A stretch of DNA of 64,000 bases from Chitinophaga japonensis. Its GTDB lineage: Bacteria > Bacteroidota > Bacteroidia > Chitinophagales > Chitinophagaceae. Location: assembly GCF_007830125.1 (NCBI RefSeq), contig NZ_VLLG01000003.1, positions 1,416,247 through 1,480,246 on the forward strand, in the 5' to 3' direction. The position numbers and the translations under genes were made by a program. Positions 43,400-49,739 of this stretch are shown here, one piece after another. The number at the start of each line of letters is the position of its first letter. Within the stretch, counting starts at the first letter, position 1. A model generated the notes under the pieces. The model saw only the letters and a program-made list of their open reading frames with translations, made no database searches and was not told the origin of the DNA.

Positions 43400-46339
43400 A
43401 TGTTCAACTATGATACAATGATACAACGTAGCACCTTACTGGTATTCTTTATACTGGCCGCAGCGCCCGCGCTGTGGGCGCAGGACCTTTCGTTAAAAGG
43501 CATACTGCAGGACGGACAGGAAAAGTTTCCCCTGCCCGGCGCCACGGTAAAGCTTACGGCTGCAGGCGATACCAGCCGGGTGGCCGGCATGGTGACTGAT
43601 GCCCGGGGCGCATTTACCTTTGAGCACCTGTCACCGCAGGTATACCGGCTTACCGTGTCCTTCCTGGGCTATAAGGAAATGACCCGGACCATCCGCCTGG
43701 GGCCGGGCACGCAGGACGCCGGCATACTGTACCTGGAAAGAGGGTCCACTACCCTGAAAAGCGTTACGGTGGAGGGCCTTATCCCGCCTGTGCAGCAGAA
43801 GGGCGATACGCTTTCCTACAACGCCAGCGCGTATAAAACCAACCCGGACGCCACCGCCGAAGACCTGGTGAAGAAGATGCCGGGCATTACCGTGGAAGGT
43901 GGGACCGTAAAAGCCCAGGGCGAAGATGTGAAGAAAGTGCTGCTGGACGGCAAGGAATATTTCGGGGAAGACGCTACCCTGGCCTTGCGCAACCTGCCTT
44001 CCGAAGTGATAGACAAGATAGAGGTGTTTGACAAGCTGAGCGACCAGGCGCAGTTTACCGGCTTTGATGACGGCAATACCTCCAAGACCATCAACATTGT
44101 AACGCGGGGCGGTATACGAAATTCACAGTTCGGGAAAGTGTTTGCCGGCTATGGCACGGACGACCGTTATATGGCAGGCGGCAACATCAGCCTGTTCAAC
44201 GGCGACCGGCGGATCTCCATCATCGGACTGGCGAACAACATTAACCAGCAGAACTTCGCCACCCAGGACCTGCTGGGCGCGATCAGCAACAGCAGCGGCG
44301 GCCGGCGCATGCGTGGCGGTGGTGGCCGTGGCGGCTTTGGCGGCGGCGCGGCCGGCAATTTCCTGGTAGGGCAGCAGGACGGCATCACCAGGACCAATTC
44401 CTTCGGTATCAATTTTTCCGACCAGTGGGGCGAAAAGGTATCCGTGAGCGGCAGCTATTTTTTTAACAACACCAACAACCAGAACGACCAGTTGACCAAC
44501 CGGGAAACCTTCCTCAGCGCCGATTCCAGCCAGTTCTATGATGAAAAGCAATTGACGGACAATACCAATTACAACCACCGCATCAACCTGCGTATTGAAT
44601 ATAAGATAGACTCCGCCAACATGCTGATCTTTACGCCCGGCGTGAGCTTTCAAAAGTATGACGCTTTTTCGCAGACCAACGGGATCAACTCCTTTGCGGA
44701 TGGCAGCCTGCTGAGCCGCTCGGACAATTTGCAGACCAGCAATACATCCGGCTTTAATGCCAATAACGGCATCCTGTTCCGTCATGCCTTCCCTAAAAGA
44801 GGCAGGACCATTTCCCTGGGGCTGAACTTCAGCGCCAATGACAAGGACGGGCAGCGCAACGTGGAAGCGTTCAATACCTATTATAAGGGGCAGACGGGCC
44901 TGGACGATTCCACCCGGCAGCAGTCCAGCCCGCAAAGCAACGGCTACCAGCTCTCGGCCAACATTGCCTATACGGAGCCGGTGGGCAGGAGCGGTCAGTT
45001 GCAGGTGAACTACAACCCGAGCTGGTCAAAGAACAACGCGGACCAGCAAACCTTTTTGTTTGACGATGCCAGCGGCAAGTACGCGATACCGGATACCAGC
45101 CTGTCCAACGTGTTTGACAACACCTACCAGGCGCAGCGCGCGGGCCTTACCTACCGGGTGGGCAACCGGGACAAAATGTTGGCCCTGGGACTGTCTTACC
45201 AGTATTCTGAGCTGAACAGCAACCAGGTGTTCCCGCTTAGCACTACCGTGCACCGCACCTTCAGCAACCTGCTGCCCAATGCCATGATGCATTACCGGTT
45301 TTCCACCAACAGCCGCCTGCGCCTGATCTACCGGGCCTCTACCAGTGAGCCCTCTATCAGCCAGTTGCAAAACGTGATCAATAACAGCAACCCGCTGTTC
45401 ATCTCCACCGGTAACCCAGACCTGCAGCAACAGTCCACGCACCTGCTGATCAGCCGTTACAGCTTTACCAATCCCGGCAAGGGGCTGAGCTTCTTTGCCA
45501 ATGTATTCCTGCAGAACACGCAGGACTACGTGAGCAACGCCACCTATGTGGCATCGCAGGACTCCGTACTAACGCCTACGGTTACCCTGTACCGGGGATC
45601 GCAGTTGTCCAAGCCCATCAACGTGGATGGCTACTGGAGCGTGCGCTCCTTCCTGACCTTTGGCGTGCCGCTGCAGTTCATCAAGACCAACCTGAACTGG
45701 AATGCCGGCTTTACCTGGGCGCGCACGCCGGGCGTCATCAACAATGTGATGAACACGGCCAACAGCTACAACTATAACCTGGGCGCCGTGTTTTCCAGCA
45801 ATATCAGTGAATACGTAGACTTCACCGTTTCGTATTCCGCTAATTTCAATGACCTGAAGAACAGCATACAGCCTACGCTGAACAATACCTATTTCTCCCA
45901 GGCCGCCGGCCTGCGGCTGAACCTGTTGTCGAAGAACGGCTGGGTGTTCTCCAACGACCTCACCAACCAGTTGTACAGCGGCCTTACAGACGGGTTCAAC
46001 CAGCAGTACTGGCTGTGGAATGTGAGCGCCGGTAAGAAGTTCCTGAAAGGGCAGCGTGGAGAGCTGCGGGTAAGCGTATTTGACCTGCTGAACCAGAACC
46101 GCAGCATTACGCGCACCAATACGGAGACCTATGTGGAGGATGTGCAGACGCAGGTGTTGCAGCAGTACTTTATGCTTACATTTACTTATAAGATAAAGAA
46201 CTTCAAGACCAATAAAGCAGCTTCGGAACCGGAAGGGGATGAGGAAAGGTTCCGCCGCCCTGACGGGCTGTTCCGCAGGCCGGGCGAAGGGCCGCCTCCC
46301 GGGATGATGAGACCGGGCGGAGGAGCGGGAATGCCATAA
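43400..46339 (+). CDS. Outer-membrane beta-barrel receptor with carboxypeptidase-like N-terminus
   Basis: A 979-residue outer-membrane protein: signal peptide ending near ALWAQ, a carboxypeptidase-regulatory-like domain (about 30-115, with TVSFLGYKEMTRT), a plug domain (about 130-235, with EDLVKKMPGITVEGG and VLLDGKEYFGED), then a large barrel. A Gly/Arg-rich loop (RRMRGGGGRGGFGGG) lies near residue 305, and the protein ends in a Pro/Gly/Arg-rich tail after the last strand. It probably imports or senses an unknown ligand. An ECF sigma gene starts 11 bp after its stop, so it heads the same operon. The signal peptide could equally start at the ATG at 43418. Confidence 0.87.
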   Translation: MFNYDTMIQRSTLLVFFILAAAPALWAQDLSLKGILQDGQEKFPLPGATVKLTAAGDTSRVAGMVTDARGAFTFEHLSPQVYRLTVSFLGYKEMTRTIRLGPGTQDAGILYLERGSTTLKSVTVEGLIPPVQQKGDTLSYNASAYKTNPDATAEDLVKKMPGITVEGGTVKAQGEDVKKVLLDGKEYFGEDATLALRNLPSEVIDKIEVFDKLSDQAQFTGFDDGNTSKTINIVTRGGIRNSQFGKVFAGYGTDDRYMAGGNISLFNGDRRISIIGLANNINQQNFATQDLLGAISNSSGGRRMRGGGGRGGFGGGAAGNFLVGQQDGITRTNSFGINFSDQWGEKVSVSGSYFFNNTNNQNDQLTNRETFLSADSSQFYDEKQLTDNTNYNHRINLRIEYKIDSANMLIFTPGVSFQKYDAFSQTNGINSFADGSLLSRSDNLQTSNTSGFNANNGILFRHAFPKRGRTISLGLNFSANDKDGQRNVEAFNTYYKGQTGLDDSTRQQSSPQSNGYQLSANIAYTEPVGRSGQLQVNYNPSWSKNNADQQTFLFDDASGKYAIPDTSLSNVFDNTYQAQRAGLTYRVGNRDKMLALGLSYQYSELNSNQVFPLSTTVHRTFSNLLPNAMMHYRFSTNSRLRLIYRASTSEPSISQLQNVINNSNPLFISTGNPDLQQQSTHLLISRYSFTNPGKGLSFFANVFLQNTQDYVSNATYVASQDSVLTPTVTLYRGSQLSKPINVDGYWSVRSFLTFGVPLQFIKTNLNWNAGFTWARTPGVINNVMNTANSYNYNLGAVFSSNISEYVDFTVSYSANFNDLKNSIQPTLNNTYFSQAAGLRLNLLSKNGWVFSNDLTNQLYSGLTDGFNQQYWLWNVSAGKKFLKGQRGELRVSVFDLLNQNRSITRTNTETYVEDVQTQVLQQYFMLTFTYKIKNFKTNKAASEPEGDEERFRRPDGLFRRPGEGPPPGMMRPGGGAGMP

Positions 46340-46350
46340 AGTAGTCAAAA

Positions 46351-46944
46351 TTGAGCAATTTGAACAGGTTCACGGATCAGCATTTAACGGAAGCGCTAAA
46401 ACAGGGTGATGCAACCGCTTTTAAAGAGCTGGTGGAAACCTTCCGGGACATGGTGTACAATACGGCGTTGGGCATTATCCAGCACGAAGCGGACGCGGAA
46501 GATGTAGCGCAGGAAGTATTTGTACAGGTGTACCAGTCCATCGGCACTTTCCGGGGAGAGGCAAAGCTCTCTACCTGGCTGTACCGCATTGCAGTGACCA
46601 AAGCGCTGGATCATGTGAAGAAGCAGCACAGGAAAAAGCGCTGGGCCGTGGTGTACAGCCTGTTTGGCGAGCAGCAGGAAACAGTGGCCGCTGCAGCGGA
46701 CTTTCATCATCCCGGCGTATTGCTGGACAATAAGGAAAGGGCGGCCGTGCTGTTCAAAGCGCTGGAGCAGTTGCCGGACCGGCAAAAGGCGGTATTTGTG
46801 CTGCATAAGCTGGAAGGGTTGCCCGCGAAGGAGATCGGAGAGGTGATGCAGATGAGCCAGGCCACTATAGAAGGCCTGCTGCACCGGGCGCGGAACAACC
46901 TGCGGAAACTGCTGGAAAAATATTACAGGAATGAGCAGGAATAG
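46351..46944 (+). CDS. ECF-type RNA polymerase sigma factor
   Basis: A 197-residue sigma-70 family protein of the ECF class. Region 2 contains HEADAEDVAQEVFVQVYQSI and TWLYRIAVTKALDHVK. Region 4 contains LPDRQKAVFVLHKLEGL and MSQATIEGLLHRARNNLRKLL with a helix-turn-helix. It would direct polymerase to a dedicated set of promoters when released from an anti-sigma factor. The start must be the TTG at 46351, as no in-frame ATG precedes region 2. It follows a receptor gene by 11 bp, and a candidate anti-sigma follows 119 bp later. Confidence 0.92.
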   Translation: MSNLNRFTDQHLTEALKQGDATAFKELVETFRDMVYNTALGIIQHEADAEDVAQEVFVQVYQSIGTFRGEAKLSTWLYRIAVTKALDHVKKQHRKKRWAVVYSLFGEQQETVAAAADFHHPGVLLDNKERAAVLFKALEQLPDRQKAVFVLHKLEGLPAKEIGEVMQMSQATIEGLLHRARNNLRKLLEKYYRNEQE

Positions 46945-46990
46945 CAAAGGTTTTGACAGGAAAAAACGTCTAATGAACAGGAGGCGGGAG

Positions 46991-47039
46991 ATAGGAAGTA
47001 GGAAGTAGGAAGTAGGAAGTAGGAGGTAAGAAGTAGGAT
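46991..47039 (+). repeat. Heptanucleotide tandem repeat between sigma and candidate anti-sigma genes
   Basis: Seven units of a 7-bp word: ATAGGAA, three GTAGGAA, GTAGGAG, GTAAGAA and GTAGGAT. It lies 46-94 bp past the sigma stop and 25 bp before the GTG start of the next gene. The unit count could change by slippage, but 7 is not a multiple of 3, and the repeat is outside coding sequence, so any effect would be on expression. Confidence 0.85.
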
Positions 47040-47063
47040 AGAGGACGATATAAAAAAAAAGTC

Positions 47064-47399
47064 GTGAAAAAGAAAGACAAACAACAGGAAATAGAGGCGA
47101 TTATGCGCAGCCTGGATGGCGCCGGCAGGGCCAGCGCGGGGGATTTCTTCTTTACCCGCCTGCAGACCCGTTTGCAACAGAAAAGCAGTAGCGCCTGGGA
47201 GCGCGCTACGGGCTGGATAGCCCGTCCCGCAGTGGCCATTACCGGGCTGCTCCTCATCCTGCTGCTGAACAGCATTATCGTGGTGCGCCAGGTCGAAAAG
47301 CTGGCGGACGGCACGGACCAGGCATCGCTGCAGGCATTTGCAGAGGAGTACCGCCTGGAGGTGCCCACTTTTTATGACAACACTGATAAAACGGAGTGA
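47064..47399 (+). CDS. Small single-TM protein, candidate anti-sigma factor
   Basis: A 111-residue protein: a charged helical N-terminus (KKKDKQQEIEAIMRSLD, FFFTRLQTRLQQKSS), one membrane segment at about 54-75 and a short outer tail. A short cytoplasmic helical N-terminus followed by one membrane helix is the layout of small anti-sigma factors such as CnrY. Position directly behind a sigma gene supports this, but sequence similarity cannot be shown by eye. The start is GTG at 47064. Its TGA overlaps by one base the region before the next gene, whose ATG follows two bases later, so the two are coupled. Confidence 0.6.
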   Translation: MKKKDKQQEIEAIMRSLDGAGRASAGDFFFTRLQTRLQQKSSSAWERATGWIARPAVAITGLLLILLLNSIIVVRQVEKLADGTDQASLQAFAEEYRLEVPTFYDNTDKTE

Positions 47400-47401
47400 C
47401 A

Positions 47402-47914
47402 ATGGCCATAGCTAAAAACAAGGTATTACTGATCATAGTGGGCGTGCTGCTGCTGACCAATATCGGCATGCTGCTGTTCTTCCTGAACCTGAAATCGCCC
47501 GGCGGGCGCTTTACGCGCAACATAAAGGGAAGGCAGGTTTTTGTGAAGGTACTGGAGGAGAAAGTGGGATTCTCCCCCCAGCAGGTAAATGCCTACCAGG
47601 AGCTGCGCAGCCGGCACTGGACCAAAATGAGGCCGCTGATGACCGATATGCGCAATGCCAAGGACAGCTTTTACCGGATGCTGTACCGGCCGGAGGCAAC
47701 GGATTCCGCGCTGCAAAACGCGGCGGCGCTTATCGGGCGCAGGCAGGCGGCCATTGACCTGCAAACGTTCCATCATTTCCAGCAGGTGCGCAACCTGTGC
47801 AACGCTTCCCAGCGGCCGGCATTTGACTCGCTGATACACCAGGTGGTGTACAAGATGTCCGCACCATTCCGCCGGGACCGTGACAGCCTGCGTATCCGCC
47901 GGATACGGAGGTAA
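47402..47914 (+). CDS. Membrane-anchored CpxP-like periplasmic protein
   Basis: A 170-residue protein with an N-terminal anchor (KVLLIIVGVLLLTNIGMLLFFL at 7-28) and a helical periplasmic part. It contains a FSPQQVNAYQELRSRHWTKMRPL stretch and AIDLQTFHHFQQVRNLC. CpxP/CnrX-type periplasmic sensors share the anchor plus helical-hairpin layout and LTxxQ-like motif. The His-rich segment might bind metal, but this is inference. It starts two bases after the upstream stop codon, and a Spy-like gene follows 47 bp downstream. A GTG two codons upstream would also be in frame. Confidence 0.6.
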   Translation: MAIAKNKVLLIIVGVLLLTNIGMLLFFLNLKSPGGRFTRNIKGRQVFVKVLEEKVGFSPQQVNAYQELRSRHWTKMRPLMTDMRNAKDSFYRMLYRPEATDSALQNAAALIGRRQAAIDLQTFHHFQQVRNLCNASQRPAFDSLIHQVVYKMSAPFRRDRDSLRIRRIRR

Positions 47915-47961
47915 TGCTTCAACATGTTTTCCGTCATTTATTTACAATAAACATTACAATC

Positions 47962-48351
47962 ATGAAAAACAGGATCTTTTTAGCACTGGCCTTTTTACTG
48001 GCAGGCCATATGACCATCCAGGCGCAGGGCGGTATGCAGCGCCGTACCGTGGAAGAAAGGGTAAAGATGACCATGGACAAAATGACGCCCGAACTGTCCC
48101 TGAAGGAGGACCAGCAAACAAAGTTCAGCGAAGCCTACACCGAGTTCTATAAGAGCATGGACAAAATGCGGCAGGAAGCCCGCGAAAGCGGCAACCGCCC
48201 CGACCGTTCCGCCTTTAAGAAACTGATGGACGACCGCGATGCGAAGATCAAAGGTTTCCTGAGCGAAGACCAGTACACGAAGTACACCGCAGCGATGGAA
48301 GAGATGAGGAAGGACCGTGGCGGCCGCGGTGGCGGTGGGCGGCAGCGGTAA
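47962..48351 (+). CDS. Spy/CpxP-like exported protein
   Basis: A 129-residue protein with a signal peptide (MKNRIFLALAFLLAGHMTIQA) and a helical remainder: TVEERVKMTMDKMTPELSLKEDQQTKFSEAY, then FKKLMDDRDAKIKGFLSEDQY, and a Gly/Arg-rich end (GGRGGGGRQR). The TxEER...LSLKEDQQ pattern is shared with the gene at 40167, so the two are paralogues. As last gene of the sigma operon it may be its output or a periplasmic chaperone working with the sensor. A longer open frame upstream lacks a signal. Confidence 0.68.
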   Translation: MKNRIFLALAFLLAGHMTIQAQGGMQRRTVEERVKMTMDKMTPELSLKEDQQTKFSEAYTEFYKSMDKMRQEARESGNRPDRSAFKKLMDDRDAKIKGFLSEDQYTKYTAAMEEMRKDRGGRGGGGRQR

Positions 48352-48370
48352 TTTAATGTGCTGACGTGCG

Positions 48371-48402
48371 ATGTGCAGGTGAAAGGAAATTCACCTGCAC
48401 AT
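48371..48402. terminator. Word-repeat hairpin between converging genes
   Basis: ATGTGCAGGTGAA at 48371-48383 pairs perfectly with 48390-48402 across a six-base loop. The words TGTGCAGG and TTTGCATAT recall the other members of the intergenic family. It lies between the Spy-like gene and the converging lipase gene. Confidence 0.6.
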
Positions 48403-48409
48403 TTGCATA

Positions 48410-49144
48410 TTAGTCCATCTTGTATTGTTGTTTCAGCAGGTACAGATAAGGCGGGAACATGTGATGCACAAAAACATTTTTGCCATCGTAAGGGAATTGC
48501 TCATCATAGTCCTTGCCGGCGTAGAGTATGACCGGTGAGCCGGCCGGCATATAGTGGTGGCTGTTCACAAAATCCGGCCTGGCATATCCCGGCACGGACT
48601 TACGCACCTGTTTATAGGCCAGTTTTCCCAGTATCCGCTGCATGCGGCGGCTGGCCCTCCTGGAAGCGCGGTTGAGCCGCCCATACATATAGTTGATGGC
48701 CAGGCGCGCCATGAGCTTTTGCTGGCGGGTCCGTTTCTTTACATCCGCAAATGGATTGACCGCCGTAAAATCGCTGGTGGTCTGCAATGAAAAGGGCGTT
48801 TCCGGCACCCAGTCCCGGGTGCTCACTACCCTGAAACCCCATCCTCCCCGGGTAATATAATCAAAGTCATACGCGTAGTACAGGTTCCCCGGTTTGGGCG
48901 CCGCGCTGCAATAGGTCTTGAAGACAATGTCCTTCGGAAATGCGGGATCATCCATGTATTGCAGGTAAGAGCGCAGCAGGAACGCAATGGCGCCACCCTG
49001 GCTATGCCCGATGATGATGAATGCGCGCACGCCTTTGCCGTAGTATTCCTTTATTTTAGCCACTATATCCGGGGCCATGGAGGCCAGGCCCAGCAGCCAG
49101 CCGGCCATACAGACGGCCAGGAAGCATTTGGGTAAGCGCATCAT
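48410..49144 (-). CDS. Class 3 lipase-family protein, N-terminally shortened
   Basis: A 244-residue lipase_3-type alpha/beta-hydrolase. The nucleophile elbow is IIGHSQGGAIA (Ser48), followed by KTYCSAAPKPGNLYYAYDFD, the Asp region VVSTRDWVPE and His candidates in NSHHYMPAG. Relatives carry roughly another hundred residues before the elbow, with the oxyanion strand and lid. Here a signal-like start (MMRLPKCFLAVCMAG) runs directly into WLLGLASMAPDIVAKI, which looks like the helix just ahead of the elbow. This could be an in-frame internal deletion, giving a probably inactive enzyme. It lies 12 bp after the deoxyribonucleotidase gene. Confidence 0.65.
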   Translation of the reverse strand: MMRLPKCFLAVCMAGWLLGLASMAPDIVAKIKEYYGKGVRAFIIIGHSQGGAIAFLLRSYLQYMDDPAFPKDIVFKTYCSAAPKPGNLYYAYDFDYITRGGWGFRVVSTRDWVPETPFSLQTTSDFTAVNPFADVKKRTRQQKLMARLAINYMYGRLNRASRRASRRMQRILGKLAYKQVRKSVPGYARPDFVNSHHYMPAGSPVILYAGKDYDEQFPYDGKNVFVHHMFPPYLYLLKQQYKMD

Positions 49145-49156
49145 ATATTCAATGAG

Positions 49157-49696
49157 TTATAACAGTTTTACCGCTGCATCTTCCCAGTTCAGGATACGGT
49201 CATAGCCCTCTATGTGCACATTGTGGTGACCGGTGAACAGGTAGGGCTTACCCCTGAAATGCGTGAAGTTGCGGGTAAGATCGTCTATCATAATATCCGT
49301 TTGCACCAGGCTTTTGTCGCCGCAAAGGCAGAACTGCCGCCAGCCAAGGAAGGGGAAGTGCTCCATCAGCCACTCGTATTTATCCTTCAGTGAGTTGGGA
49401 AACTCCATGGCGGCGGAAACAATGTACAATTTATACTTTTTGTTCAGCTCCTCCAGCACCCGCTGCGCGTGCGGGAATACGGGCAGGTCCCGGAAAAAGC
49501 CGGGCGTGTTCAGGTATTCCAGCACCGTTCCCTTATGGTCTACGGGCAGCGCTTCCGAAAGGGTTTTGCCCCAGAGCTCTTCCTCGGAGAATACTTTACC
49601 ATAATCACGGTAATACCATTCCCGTGCCTTGGTGATCGGGTCTGCAATGGTTTCGTCCATGTCTATGGCGATAGACAGTGGTGAATGATCCGTCAT
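49157..49696 (-). CDS. 5'(3')-deoxyribonucleotidase (HAD superfamily)
   Basis: A 179-residue HAD phosphatase of the NT5C type. The catalytic loop is AIDMDETIADP with both aspartates; the second motif is IVSAAMEF and the third is IMIDDLTRNF. It dephosphorylates deoxyribonucleoside monophosphates in the cytoplasm, perhaps balancing dNTP pools with the deoxynucleoside kinase encoded at 53589. It is followed by the shortened lipase gene after 12 bp. A -7 promoter element is 36 bp upstream. Confidence 0.88.
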   Translation of the reverse strand: MTDHSPLSIAIDMDETIADPITKAREWYYRDYGKVFSEEELWGKTLSEALPVDHKGTVLEYLNTPGFFRDLPVFPHAQRVLEELNKKYKLYIVSAAMEFPNSLKDKYEWLMEHFPFLGWRQFCLCGDKSLVQTDIMIDDLTRNFTHFRGKPYLFTGHHNVHIEGYDRILNWEDAAVKLL

Positions 49697-49731
49697 AAAC
49701 AGCTATTAGTGGTTAGATGAACAAATATAGC

Positions 49732-49739
49732 CAACCCTT
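49732..49739 (-). promoter_or_regulatory. -7 promoter element for the deoxyribonucleotidase gene
   Basis: TATATTTG on the minus strand matches TAnnTTTG, and overlaps the stop of the upstream gene at 49738. Confidence 0.4.

Noticed and set aside
46991..47039. Coding interpretation of the heptamer repeat
   Set aside because: The frames through it give only Leu/Pro/Ser/Tyr-type or Gly/Arg/Lys-type periodic peptides that do not join a neighbouring gene.
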